A DNA stretch of 44,455 nt from Allochromatium warmingii. GTDB taxonomy: Bacteria > Pseudomonadota > Gammaproteobacteria > Chromatiales > Chromatiaceae. Shown here piece by piece: positions 35,644 through 44,439 of the stretch. Every line of letters starts with the position of its first letter. The stretch's first letter is position 1. Made by a program: the position numbers and the translations under genes. The stretch spans positions 1 to 44,455 of the forward strand of contig NZ_FNOW01000026.1 of the NCBI RefSeq assembly GCF_900107145.1, given 5' to 3'. The notes beneath the pieces were generated by a model. That model made no database searches. It was not told where the DNA came from and saw only the letters and a program-made list of their open reading frames with translations.

Positions 35644-36730
35644 TCGCCAGATAAGCGTCGGTCGCGGTTTCGATCTCAAAGCGTCGCGCTGCTTGCTGGA
35701 GCAGCGGTCGCGGCACTGGATTGGCGAGCGTAGCCCGCATCGCTGCGGCTAATGCTGCCGCATCGCCGACCGGAACTAAGGGGCCAAAGCGCCCACGATC
35801 TAAAATCTCACGCGGCCCGCTCGGACAGTCGGTCGAGACGACCGGCGTGCCGACTGCGAGTGCCTCAATTAGCACAAATCCCAAGCCTTCCCAGCGCGAG
35901 GCGAACGCGAACAGCGCCGCGTGCGCCATATACGCATAGGGCTGCGGCACAAAGCCGGGCAACGCGACATCCTCGGCAACGCCCAACTCGGCTGCCAGCG
36001 TCAGCAAGGCTTCACGCTGTCGCCCATCGCCGAGAATCATCAGCCGCGCCGGTTGCTGGGCGCGAAGCTGGGCAAAGGCCTGAATCAGGGTGGCAAAATC
36101 TTTCCGCGCACTCAGCTCGCCAACACTGAGAATCAGCGGCGGTGCAGCGGGCGCAAACCAGGGATGATCGGGACGCGGTTGGGGGGTGTCGAACAAGGCC
36201 GCAGGCACCACCGGCGGCGGGAGAGCGTGGATATGCGCACGCGCCAATCCGGTATACGTCGCCATGTCATCAGCGGCCCCGACACTCGGCACCAGCACGC
36301 CATCCGCAAACCGATAGAGCTTGCCCATCGACTGCCGCTGCACCCAGCGTTCGAGCGCACCGCGTGCTGCCAGATCAACCGAAATGGTGATCCCCGAACG
36401 CAGAATCAGGCGCGTTGGCGTGCCGGCTAATGCGCGGGCGGCGAGCGCCAGCCGATTAACGCGATCTTTATCGGCTAATAACACCGCTGGCCGCTCGCGG
36501 CGCAGATAGCGCACCACCGCCGGTAGGCTCAACAGCGTGTGCGCGGTACCGAGATCAATGATGCGCGGGGCGTCGGCGACCTGTTCGAGATGCGGCCCAT
36601 GCGCCCGCACTTTGAGCAGATCGACGGCATAGCCGCGCCGTACCAGCGTCGGCAACAACTGCCGCGCCAAGCGATCCACGCCGCTATGACCGGAAGTGGA
36701 AAACAACGCGGCGATGCGCGGGGCAGACAT
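35609..36730 (-). CDS. GT4-family glycosyltransferase
   Basis: The 373-residue enzyme has a GT-B fold. The N-terminal domain begins RIAALFSTSGHSGVDRLARQLL, and the C-terminal domain has LILSVGELSARKDFATLIQAF, LMILGDGRQREALL and FAFASRWEGLGFVLIEALAVGTPVVSTDCPSGPREI. The EGLGFVLIEA part is the GT4 donor-binding E-x7-E motif. It acts at the inner face of the membrane on polysaccharide or LPS core. It starts eight bases after the hoxE/nuoE-like stop, so the two are likely read together. Confidence 0.85.
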   Translation of the reverse strand: MSAPRIAALFSTSGHSGVDRLARQLLPTLVRRGYAVDLLKVRAHGPHLEQVADAPRIIDLGTAHTLLSLPAVVRYLRRERPAVLLADKDRVNRLALAARALAGTPTRLILRSGITISVDLAARGALERWVQRQSMGKLYRFADGVLVPSVGAADDMATYTGLARAHIHALPPPVVPAALFDTPQPRPDHPWFAPAAPPLILSVGELSARKDFATLIQAFAQLRAQQPARLMILGDGRQREALLTLAAELGVAEDVALPGFVPQPYAYMAHAALFAFASRWEGLGFVLIEALAVGTPVVSTDCPSGPREILDRGRFGPLVPVGDAAALAAAMRATLANPVPRPLLQQAARRFEIETATDAYLAIMGLPPTPSGR

Positions 36731-36738
36731 GGCGGGCG

Positions 36739-37251
36739 CTAGGCCGATTGCGGCGCGGTGCCAAGCGTGTCGAGATAGGTCGCAAGCGTGGTCACCGTCT
36801 GCTTACCCAACACCTCACCATCGACCACAACGGCTGGTGCCAAGCCGCACGCGCCGACACAGCGTGCTGTCAGCAGCGACAGCCGATCATCGGCGGTGGT
36901 CTCGCCAGGATTGATGCCGTATTGCGCCTGCAATCCGGCGATCAAGCTATTCGCGCCCTTGATATAACAGGCGGTACCGGTACAAATCACACAGCGATGC
37001 GCACCCTTCGGCTTGAGCTGAAAAATATGGTAGAAGGTCGCCACGCCGAACACCTTGCTCACCGGCAAGTCGAGCGAAGCGGCCACAAAGCGCAGTGCGA
37101 TATCGTCGAGATACCCGAACGCATTTTGCACGCTATGTAACGTCTCAATCAGCGCATGACCGGCATAACCGTGACGGCGCATGGTGGCATTGACGAGCTT
37201 CCAGCGTTTGTCATCGCTGGGCAGGGGCGGTCTGGCGGGCGGCTGTGTCAT
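36739..37251 (-). CDS. HoxE/NuoE-like [2Fe-2S] diaphorase subunit, orphan
   Basis: The 170-residue protein has a thioredoxin-like [2Fe-2S] fold with ligands in CTGTAC (C-x4-C) and CVGACG (C-x3-C). The block PVSKVFGVATFYHIFQLKPKG and the N-terminal KRWKLVNATMRRHGY are closest to HoxE of bidirectional [NiFe]-hydrogenases, in my reading, rather than complex I NuoE. Such a subunit works with HoxF/NuoF, HoxU and hydrogenase. None is next to it; downstream is a glycosyltransferase. The ATG at 37251 gives the normal length; the frame is open upstream to 37329. Confidence 0.8.
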   Translation of the reverse strand: MTQPPARPPLPSDDKRWKLVNATMRRHGYAGHALIETLHSVQNAFGYLDDIALRFVAASLDLPVSKVFGVATFYHIFQLKPKGAHRCVICTGTACYIKGANSLIAGLQAQYGINPGETTADDRLSLLTARCVGACGLAPAVVVDGEVLGKQTVTTLATYLDTLGTAPQSA

Positions 37252-37358
37252 AAGCGTATAAAAAACCCATATTCTGAGCGGCGGGGACGACAGCGGCTGG
37301 CTGACTGGCTTGCTATGATGTCGCGTCACGCGCTCTTCGCTAACCGATACCGAATACT

Positions 37359-38105
37359 ATGGACGAAACTCCGGCTCCACGCAAAACCCGACGCGGCATT
37401 TATTTGCTGCCCAATTTGTTTACGACCGCTGCACTCTTTGCCGGTTTTTATGCCGTGCTTGCCGCGACCCAGGGGCGATTTGAAGCGGCAGCGATTGCCA
37501 TTTTATCGGCGCAACTGCTCGACGGTTTTGATGGACGCATCGCCCGTTTAACCAATACGCAAAGCGCCTTTGGTGCCGAATACGATAGTTTGTCGGATAT
37601 GGTCGCGTTTGGCGTGGCACCGGCGCTAGTGGCCTATCATTGGGCGCTGGGGGAATTAGGGAAGGTCGGCTGGCTGGCGGCATTTATCTTCACCGCCGCC
37701 GCTGCGCTACGCTTGGCGCGATTTAATACCCAAGTCGGAATTGCCGATAAACGCTATTTTCAAGGATTAGCCAGTCCGCCCGCCGCTGCGATTATTGCGA
37801 TGGGCATTTGGACGGCGCATGATTTCGGCATTGCCGGGCAGGATGTATCATGGCTGGCGGCGTTTTTAACCGCAGGTGCGGGATTGCTGATGGTGAGCAA
37901 TTTCCGCTATTTCAGCTTTAAGCAGATCAATTTACAGGGGCGCGTGCCGTTTTTATTAGCGGTGGCGGTGATGCTCGGCTTTGCCGTGATCTATATTCAT
38001 CCGCCGCTGGTTCTGTTTTTAATGGCGTTGACCTACGCGATTTCTGGGCCGCTGTGGACACTGCTCCGGCTCAGACATAACCGCGAACGCCGTCAGCGCG
38101 AATAA
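37359..38105 (+). CDS. pssA: CDP-diacylglycerol--serine O-phosphatidyltransferase
   Basis: This 248-residue membrane enzyme makes phosphatidylserine, the precursor of phosphatidylethanolamine. The CDP-alcohol transferase motif D-x2-DG-x2-AR-x8-G-x3-D-x3-D is complete: DGFDGRIARLTNTQSAFGAEYDSLSD. About seven hydrophobic helices surround it. The N-terminus TRRGIYLLPNLFTTAALFAGFYA is typical of PssA type II. It is divergent to hoxE/nuoE-like and monocistronic, and ends in the CAGGATTAACAGG repeat. Confidence 0.94.
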   Translation: MDETPAPRKTRRGIYLLPNLFTTAALFAGFYAVLAATQGRFEAAAIAILSAQLLDGFDGRIARLTNTQSAFGAEYDSLSDMVAFGVAPALVAYHWALGELGKVGWLAAFIFTAAAALRLARFNTQVGIADKRYFQGLASPPAAAIIAMGIWTAHDFGIAGQDVSWLAAFLTAGAGLLMVSNFRYFSFKQINLQGRVPFLLAVAVMLGFAVIYIHPPLVLFLMALTYAISGPLWTLLRLRHNRERRQRE

Positions 38106-38124
38106 TTACAGCAATTATTAGAAA

Positions 38125-38230
38125 TTAGACAGGATTAACAGGATGATTCAGGATTAACAGGATTAACAGAATTAAAATAATAATTTAATCAATCCTGTCA
38201 ATCCTGTTAAATCTTGTTCATCCTGTCTAA
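38125..38230. repeat. long inverted repeat, CAGGATTAACAGGAT family, copy 2
   Basis: Left arm from 38125 (TTAGACAGGATTAACAGGAT) and right arm ending at 38230 (...TCCTGTCTAA) enclose an AT-rich centre and contain several CAGGATTAACAG units in tandem. A further partial unit, GACAGGATGAACCGGAT, follows at 38251. It lies between the convergent ends of pssA and the Spy/CpxP-like gene. The gap 38106-38295 holds nothing else. Confidence 0.8.
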
Positions 38231-38295
38231 AAATTCAGTTAAGAATGATAGACAGGATGAACCGGATCATTTAGGTTGATTGATTAAAAATCGCC

Positions 38296-38850
38296 TTAAT
38301 AATTACAGCCCGCGTGCCCGGAGCCACCGCGCTGGCCATTACCGCGCCCTTGTTCAAATTCCGCTAGTTGCTCGGCACTCAAAATAGCGGATAACTTCTC
38401 GTGCATCTGTGCCGGTGATAGCGCGTGCGTTTGGCGCTGTTCGGTGAATAACGCTCTGAGCTGATCGGCTTGCTCGCTGCTCAAATCCAGCCGGTCGGTC
38501 ATCCGCTCAACCTGACGATTGACCGCTTTCGCCTGTCGCTCGGTGCGCTTGGCCTTTTGCTCATCGGTCAGAATCGCGTCGATCTGGACGCGATTTTGCT
38601 GGCGCAACTGCATCTGCGCTTCGCGGGTTTTCTCCAGCACAGCGCGAACTTGCTGCTGTTGCGCTTCGGTTAAATTCAATTGCTTGGTCATGGTTTCGAC
38701 CTGTGCGCCAACATCCATGCGCGGGCCGTGTCCGTCCGGGCCATTCGGACAGGCGTGTGCCGGTGCGACGCTCAACAGCGCGGCGCTGAGAATCAAACCA
38801 AATGCCGCCTGAGTAGCCGGACGACGCATCTGCATCAGTGAACGGTTCAT
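38296..38850 (-). CDS. Spy/CpxP-like (LTXXQ) periplasmic protein
   Basis: The 184-residue protein has a signal peptide (FGLILSAALLSVAPAHA) and then an all-helical, glutamine- and arginine-rich body with two LTXXQ-type repeats, LNLTEAQQQQVRAVLEKT and LDLSSEQADQLRALF. This is the Spy/CpxP chaperone family, which senses envelope stress or holds unfolded proteins. The C-terminus is rich in glycine, with GHAGC near the end. GAGGT precedes the start. It is divergent from serA with 277 bases between. Confidence 0.82.
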   Translation of the reverse strand: MNRSLMQMRRPATQAAFGLILSAALLSVAPAHACPNGPDGHGPRMDVGAQVETMTKQLNLTEAQQQQVRAVLEKTREAQMQLRQQNRVQIDAILTDEQKAKRTERQAKAVNRQVERMTDRLDLSSEQADQLRALFTEQRQTHALSPAQMHEKLSAILSAEQLAEFEQGRGNGQRGGSGHAGCNY

Positions 38851-39127
38851 GCTGTAGACCTCTGGGTGTTGATGGAATCAAACAGGTTGATAATGGGGCC
38901 ATGCCTGAGACTTGACAGCGGCTGACCCAAGTGAGGAGCGGTGCGGCTCCGATGACAGACAGCTTACTGACAGATTGGGCATCTGCCGTGCAGCGAATGG
39001 GCAAAGATCGTGAACCTGCTGGCGCGGGCGGACTGCAAGCCGCTGGCAGTTGCTGCTAGTATCGCTGTTTGCTGTTTGCTGGTCGCTGCTCCCCCCACTC
39101 ACCATTCAGAGCTTGACACAACCCCGT

Positions 39128-40297
39128 ATGTTCAAAATCCAGACGCTCAATAATATTTCTGTGGTCGGCTTGGAACGGCTGCCGCGTGATCGCTATGAAA
39201 TCGCCTCCGAGATCGCCCATCCTGATGCGATCTTGGTGCGCTCGGCCAAAATGCACGACATGGATATTCCCGAATCCGTCCAAGCTATCGGACGCGCCGG
39301 AGCTGGGACTAATAATGTGCCAGTCGCCGAGATGACCAAGCGCGGCGTCGCGGTCTTTAATGCCCCGGGTGCCAATGCCAATGCGGTCAAAGAATTGGTG
39401 CTCGCTGGAATGCTACTGTCAGCGCGTAATATCGCTCAAGCTTGGCAATTCTCCCGCGATTTGCAGGGCGATGATGCCGCGATCAATGAAGCGGTTGAAG
39501 CCGGTAAAAAACGCTTCGCTGGATTTGAGCTACCCGGACGCACGCTCGGCGTCGTCGGGCTGGGCGCAATCGGCGTCAAGGTCGCCAATGCCGCCCGCGC
39601 CCTCGGAATGCACGTCATCGGCTATGACCCGACGATCACGGTGCAGCGGGCGTGGCAATTAGCCAGCGATGTGAAGCAAGCCCTGAGCATCGACGATCTG
39701 CTCACGCGCGCGGATTTTGTAACCTTTCATGTGCCGCTCACTGAGCAAACGCGCCACATGATTAACGCCGAGCGCATCCGCATTCTGCCCAAAGGCGCGA
39801 TACTGCTGAATTTTTCGCGTCAAGGTATTCTCGATGATGAAGCAGTGATTGCCGCGCTCGATTCCGGTCAACTCTACGCTTATTGCTGCGATTTCCCCAG
39901 TAATCGCCTCAAAGATCATCCGCGCATTGTCACCCTGCCGCATCTGGGCGCTTCGACCCGCGAGGCCGAGGATAACTGCGCGATCATGGTCGCCGATCAA
40001 ATCCGCGATTATCTGGAAGATGGCAATATCAGCAATTCGGTCAATTTCCCTGACATCCAGTTGCCGCGCACCGAAGGTCAGCGGTTGGCGATTGTCAACA
40101 GCAATGTGCCCAATATGCTCGGGCAGATTTCGACCGATCTGGCCGCCGCTGGGCTGAATATCATCGACATGCTCAACCGCTCGCGGGGCGATGTCGCCGT
40201 GACCTTAGTTGATGTCGATCAGCCGTGCCCCGAAGCGACGCTGGCGCGGTTACGGGCGATTGATGGCGTGCTCTCGGTGCGCTGTCTCGGTGGTTGA
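39128..40297 (+). CDS. serA: D-3-phosphoglycerate dehydrogenase (serA type, short form)
   Basis: The 389-residue enzyme oxidises 3-phosphoglycerate, the first step of serine synthesis. It shows GRAGAGTNNVPV, the NAD motif GVVGLGAIGVKVANAARAL, catalytic R in LLNFSRQGILDD, E in STREAEDNC and H in TLPHLGAS. A C-terminal ACT domain (about 315-389) would bind serine. The start at 39128 fits relatives; the frame is open upstream to 39050. pheA begins 43 bases later. The 38851-39127 gap contains no gene, only a degenerate GCTGGCAG micro-repeat. Confidence 0.92.
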   Translation: MFKIQTLNNISVVGLERLPRDRYEIASEIAHPDAILVRSAKMHDMDIPESVQAIGRAGAGTNNVPVAEMTKRGVAVFNAPGANANAVKELVLAGMLLSARNIAQAWQFSRDLQGDDAAINEAVEAGKKRFAGFELPGRTLGVVGLGAIGVKVANAARALGMHVIGYDPTITVQRAWQLASDVKQALSIDDLLTRADFVTFHVPLTEQTRHMINAERIRILPKGAILLNFSRQGILDDEAVIAALDSGQLYAYCCDFPSNRLKDHPRIVTLPHLGASTREAEDNCAIMVADQIRDYLEDGNISNSVNFPDIQLPRTEGQRLAIVNSNVPNMLGQISTDLAAAGLNIIDMLNRSRGDVAVTLVDVDQPCPEATLARLRAIDGVLSVRCLGG

Positions 40298-40340
40298 GTG
40301 CAGGTGCGAGCAGGTGAGCGATGAGGAGAGCAAAAAAGCC

Positions 40341-41444
40341 ATGAGCGAGCACGGCAACTCAGAGCAACAGGCACTGGCAGCGGTGCGCGACCGCATCGAC
40401 GCCATTGATCTCGAAATCTTGCAGTTGATTAGCGAGCGTGCCCGCTGCGCCCAGCAGGTCGCCCACATTAAGACTGGTGCTCAGGGCGGTGCCGTGCAGT
40501 TTTACCGCCCCGAACGCGAGGTTGCCGTTCTACGGCGCATCAAAGCGGCCAATCGCGGGCCGCTCGATGATGAAGAGGTGGCGCGGCTGTTCCGCGAGAT
40601 CATGTCAGCGTGTTTGGCGCTCGAACGGCCCCTCACCGCCGCCTTTTTGGGGCCAGCCGGTACCTTTACCCAGGCCGCCGCGATCAAGCATTTTGGGCAT
40701 TCGGTCATCACTCACGCCCTCGGGGCGATTGATGAGATTTTTCGTGAAGTCGAATCCGGTGCCTGTGATTTTGGCGTGGTGCCGGTCGAGAACTCAACCG
40801 AAGGCGTGGTCAGCCATACGCTCGATTCATTTATCAGCTCGCCGCTGCGGATTATCGGCGAGGTCTGTTTGCGCGTGCATCAGCAGCTCTTGAGCACCGC
40901 GCCCGATCTGGCCAGCATTCGGCGGGTGTATTCGCATCAGCAATCGCTGGCGCAATGCCGCGAATGGCTCGACCGCCATCTCCCCACCGCCGAACGCTTG
41001 CCAGTGAGCAGCAATGCAGAAGCGGCGCGGCTGGTGGTGTCCGATCCCGACGCGGCAGCCGTCGCCGGTTTGCAAGCGGCGGAGATTTATCAGCTCAACG
41101 TGCTCGCCGAGTGCATCGAGGACGAGCCGAGCAACACCACGCGCTTTCTGGTCATCGGCAAGCAGGATGCGCCGCCAAGCGGTCAAGATAAAACCAGTCT
41201 CTTGCTTGCGTGTAAAAATCAGGCCGGTGGGCTACATCGGCTGCTCGCACCGCTCGCGGCGCATGGTCTGAGCATGACGCGCATTGAGTCGCGCCCGTCG
41301 CGGCGCGGCATCTGGGATTATGTGTTTTTTGTCGATATTCTCGGTCATCGTCAGGATCCGACCGTCAGCGACGCTTTGCAGACGCTTGAACAGGAGGCGC
41401 TGTTGTTGAAAGTGCTGGGGTCGTATCCGGTTGCGGTGCTCTAA
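40341..41444 (+). CDS. pheA: bifunctional chorismate mutase / prephenate dehydratase
   Basis: The 367-residue enzyme makes phenylpyruvate from chorismate. Chorismate mutase occupies about 1-95 (VRDRIDAIDLEILQLISERARCAQQVAHIK). Prephenate dehydratase follows, with GPAGTFTQAAAIKHFG, VPVENSTEGVVSHTLD and the TTRF motif in NTTRFLVIG. The ACT domain at about 283-360 carries ESRPSRRGIWDYVFFVD for phenylalanine feedback. The ATG at 40341 follows an AGGAG and matches relatives; the frame is open to 40209. It sits in serA-pheA-hisC-tyrA. Confidence 0.95.
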   Translation: MSEHGNSEQQALAAVRDRIDAIDLEILQLISERARCAQQVAHIKTGAQGGAVQFYRPEREVAVLRRIKAANRGPLDDEEVARLFREIMSACLALERPLTAAFLGPAGTFTQAAAIKHFGHSVITHALGAIDEIFREVESGACDFGVVPVENSTEGVVSHTLDSFISSPLRIIGEVCLRVHQQLLSTAPDLASIRRVYSHQQSLAQCREWLDRHLPTAERLPVSSNAEAARLVVSDPDAAAVAGLQAAEIYQLNVLAECIEDEPSNTTRFLVIGKQDAPPSGQDKTSLLLACKNQAGGLHRLLAPLAAHGLSMTRIESRPSRRGIWDYVFFVDILGHRQDPTVSDALQTLEQEALLLKVLGSYPVAVL

Positions 41445-41495
41445 AAGCGCAGTTTTGCGCTCGAACATCTTTTTGAAAATTTGGATATTTCGCTG

Positions 41496-42605
41496 ATGAG
41501 TCAAGCTGAAAACCCGTTTATTTCGCTCGCTGCACCCTGGATTGCCGGACTCACGCCCTATGTCCCCGGCAAGCCTGTCTCGGAACTGGAACGCGAACTC
41601 GGCATTCGTGATTCGGTCAAGCTGGCCTCAAACGAAAATCCATTAGGGCCAGGGCTACGCGCACGCGAGGCCATGACGGCGTTGTTGTCTGAGTTAGGCC
41701 GCTATCCCGATGGGGCCGGATTTGAGCTGCGCCGCACGCTGGCTGATTATCACGGTCTGTCACCAGCCGCCGTGACGCTGGGCAACGGCTCCAATGATGT
41801 CCTCGATCTGATTGCGCGGGTGTTTTTGCAACCCGAGACCGAATCCGTGTTTTCGGAACATGCGTTTGCTGTGTATCCGCTGGCGATTCAATCGGTTGGA
41901 GCTAGAGCGCGAATGGCGCAAGCCTGTGACTTTGGACACGATTTAACCGCAATGGCCGCGCTGGTCACTGATGCCACCCGCGTAGTATGGATCGCCAATC
42001 CGAACAATCCGACCGGCACCTGGTTAGCCGCCGGGCCGCTCAAATCGTTCATCGGCTCGCTGCCAAAACGCTGCATCGTCGTCGTCGATGAAGCCTATAC
42101 CGAATATGTTGCCGATCCGGAATTTCCCAATGCAACACACTGGGTTGAGACATTCCCCAATCTGATCGTCACCCGCACCTTCTCTAAAGCACACGGATTG
42201 GCAGCATTGCGCATCGGCTATGCGCTCAGTGATCCACGTATCGCCGATCTGCTCAACCGTGTGCGCCAGCCGTTTAATGTCAACGCATTGGGGCAGGTAG
42301 CAGCGACGGCGGCGATCAACGACCGCGAGCATGTGCGGGCCTCGGTCGAGCTGAATCAAGCCGGCATGAAGCAATTGACGACCGCTTTTGCCCGACTCGG
42401 CCTGAGCTACATTCCGTCGGTCGGCAATTTCGTGACCGTCGATTGTGGCCGACCGGCTGCGCCACTCAATGATGCGCTGCTCAAACGCGGTGTCATCGTG
42501 CGCCCGCTGGCTAATTATGGGATGCCGAATCATTTGCGCATCAGCATTGGGCTGGAATCGGAGAACGCCCGCTTTATCGCTGCTTTTGAGGATGTGCTGG
42601 CGTGA
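41496..42605 (+). CDS. hisC: histidinol-phosphate aminotransferase (HisC type)
   Basis: The 369-residue PLP enzyme converts imidazoleacetol-phosphate to histidinol-phosphate and often also transaminates aromatic keto acids. It has KLASNENPLGPG, LGNGSNDVLDLIARVF, WIANPNNPTGTW, VVVDEAYTEY and the lysine in TFSKAHGLAALRIGY. In this position next to pheA and tyrA it probably serves phenylalanine and tyrosine synthesis. The ATG at 41496 is preferred; a TTG at 41481 keeps the frame. Its stop overlaps the tyrA GTG by four bases. Confidence 0.93.
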   Translation: MSQAENPFISLAAPWIAGLTPYVPGKPVSELERELGIRDSVKLASNENPLGPGLRAREAMTALLSELGRYPDGAGFELRRTLADYHGLSPAAVTLGNGSNDVLDLIARVFLQPETESVFSEHAFAVYPLAIQSVGARARMAQACDFGHDLTAMAALVTDATRVVWIANPNNPTGTWLAAGPLKSFIGSLPKRCIVVVDEAYTEYVADPEFPNATHWVETFPNLIVTRTFSKAHGLAALRIGYALSDPRIADLLNRVRQPFNVNALGQVAATAAINDREHVRASVELNQAGMKQLTTAFARLGLSYIPSVGNFVTVDCGRPAAPLNDALLKRGVIVRPLANYGMPNHLRISIGLESENARFIAAFEDVLA

Positions 42606-43990
42606 GGATCGAGCGTCTGGCAATCATTGGGGTCGGACTGATCGGCGGTTCGCTGGCACGCGCACTGCGGGCAGCGGGCGCAGTCGGCGAGATTGTCGGC
42701 TGTGGGCGCTCGCTGGCGAATCTTGAACGCGCTCGGGCGCTCGGCGTGGTCGATCACATCACCCACGATCCGGCTGAGGCGGTGCGCGGGGCGGATCTGG
42801 TGTTTTTAGCCGTGCCGCTCGGCGCGATGCGCGGGGCGTTGGCGGCGATGCGTGACAGTTTAGACCCCGAAGCGATCATCACCGATGGGGGCAGTGTCAA
42901 ATGCAGCGTCATCGAAGATGCGCGAGCGGTGTTCGGTGCCGTGCCGCCGCGTCTGGTGCCCGGACATCCGATTGCGGGCACCGAACACAGTGGCGTTGAG
43001 GCGTCCTTTGCTGAACTCTACCGCGAACGCCGCGTGATTCTGACCCCATTGCCCGAGACCGATCCCGATGCGCTGGCGCGGGTAACGGCGATGTGGCAGG
43101 CGTGCGGGGCCGAGGTGACGGAAATGTCAGTTGCGCATCATGATGAGGTGTTGGCTGCGACCAGTCATCTGCCGCACATGCTGGCGTTTGGGTTGGTCGA
43201 TGCGCTGGCGCGGATGCGCGAAAATGATGAGATTTTCCGCTATGCCGCCGGTGGTTTCCGCGATTTTACGCGCATTGCTTCCAGCAATCCGGTGATGTGG
43301 CGCGACATCTGTCTGGCGAACCGCGAGGCGCTCAGTGCGATGCTGGCGCGATTTAGCATCGAAATGACCGATCTTGCCGAGAGCATCCGCCGCGCTGATG
43401 GCGAGCAATTGCATGAAATCTTTGCCCGCGCCCGTGCCGCCCGCGACCGTTCAATCGCGCCGCCGCGCTCGTCGGCACCCGCGCAGCTTCCGGTGGTGGG
43501 ATTTGTCGCCCCGAGCGGCAGCGGCAAAACGACGCTGCTGCGGCGCTTAGTTGCCGCATTGCACGCACGCGGGCAGCGCGTCGGGTATCTCAAGCACGCG
43601 CATCATCGTTTTGATCTGGATCGCCCCGGCAAAGATAGCTATGAACTGCGGGCAGCGGGTGCGGCGCAAACGCTGTTAGCCTCGCGTGAGCGTTGGGCGT
43701 TGCAGGTCGAGAACACGCAAAAAGGCACAGATCCCGATCTGGAATCCATGCTGGCACGGTTCGAGCGCGAGCGGCTCGATTTGGTGCTGGTTGAGGGATT
43801 TAAGCACGCGCACTATCGCAAAATTGAGGTCTATCGTGCAGCATTGGGTCAGCCGCCCTTATATCCGAACGATCCTGAAATCATCGCGCTCGTCACTGAC
43901 GATCCGCCGCCGGTTATGCCGCATCCGCCGGTATTTTCGTTGGCGGATTTGGATGGGTTGATGGAATTTATAACCAGATGTCCGCGTTAG
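42602..43990 (+). CDS. tyrA: prephenate dehydrogenase fused to MobB (TyrA-MobB)
   Basis: One open frame of 462 residues joins two enzymes. Residues 1-285 are TyrA: NAD motif IIGVGLIGGSLARAL, HPIAGTEHSG, and the catalytic histidine region SVAHHDEVLAATSHLPH. A short linker (APPRSSAPAQ) leads to residue 297, the start of a complete MobB, the GTP-binding adaptor of molybdopterin guanine dinucleotide synthesis. It has P-loop PSGSGKTT, LKHAHHRFDLDRPGKDSYELR, LVEGFKHAHYRKIEVYR and a final EIIALVTDD. In related bacteria tyrA is often fused to aroA instead. The GTG start overlaps hisC; no frame break is seen. Confidence 0.9.
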   Translation: MRIERLAIIGVGLIGGSLARALRAAGAVGEIVGCGRSLANLERARALGVVDHITHDPAEAVRGADLVFLAVPLGAMRGALAAMRDSLDPEAIITDGGSVKCSVIEDARAVFGAVPPRLVPGHPIAGTEHSGVEASFAELYRERRVILTPLPETDPDALARVTAMWQACGAEVTEMSVAHHDEVLAATSHLPHMLAFGLVDALARMRENDEIFRYAAGGFRDFTRIASSNPVMWRDICLANREALSAMLARFSIEMTDLAESIRRADGEQLHEIFARARAARDRSIAPPRSSAPAQLPVVGFVAPSGSGKTTLLRRLVAALHARGQRVGYLKHAHHRFDLDRPGKDSYELRAAGAAQTLLASRERWALQVENTQKGTDPDLESMLARFERERLDLVLVEGFKHAHYRKIEVYRAALGQPPLYPNDPEIIALVTDDPPPVMPHPPVFSLADLDGLMEFITRCPR

Positions 43991-44439
43991 CTGCTGCCGA
44001 TTCCTTAACACTCTACGAACAGCTCGCCGCGCTCCCCGACGGGCTGACGGGCGAACTGCTCGCCGGACAGCTTCACACCCAACCGCGCCCGACTGGGCCG
44101 CACGGTCGGGCGGCGGTGCGTCTCGACCGCACTATTGGGCGTGGCTACGATGATGGCGAGGATGGCCCCGGCGGTTGGTGGATTCTGGTCGAACCCGAGG
44201 TGCATTTCGTGCGCGATCAAGTGGTTGCCGTTCCCGATCTCGCTGGTTGGCGACGCGAGCGGATGCCGCACTATGGTGTCGCGCATGTCTGGTTGGTCGA
44301 TCCGCTCGAACACTCGCTAGAGGTCTATGCGCTGGAAGCTGGCGCGTGGCGTGCGGTGCTTCAGGCCAGCGGCGTAGAGCGCGTGCAAGCACCGCCCTTT
44401 ATTGAATTGACGCTAGAGCTTGAATCACTGTGGGTCTAG
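43978..44439 (+). CDS. Uma2 family protein with internal deletion
   Basis: The 153-residue protein has the Uma2 start (LTLYEQLAALPDGLTGELLAGQLHTQ), the PGGWWILVEPEVHFV strand and PDLAGWRRERMP. It then jumps at once to HYGVAHVWLVDPLEHSLEVYALE. In intact members about 35-40 residues lie between these blocks and hold the PDWVCEILSPST...K part of the PD-(D/E)xK active site. The deletion is in frame near 44265. The product is therefore probably inactive as a nuclease. It overlaps the tyrA-mobB end by 13 bases; its 3' end is repeated inverted at 2-69. Confidence 0.75.
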   Translation: MSALAAADSLTLYEQLAALPDGLTGELLAGQLHTQPRPTGPHGRAAVRLDRTIGRGYDDGEDGPGGWWILVEPEVHFVRDQVVAVPDLAGWRRERMPHYGVAHVWLVDPLEHSLEVYALEAGAWRAVLQASGVERVQAPPFIELTLELESLWV

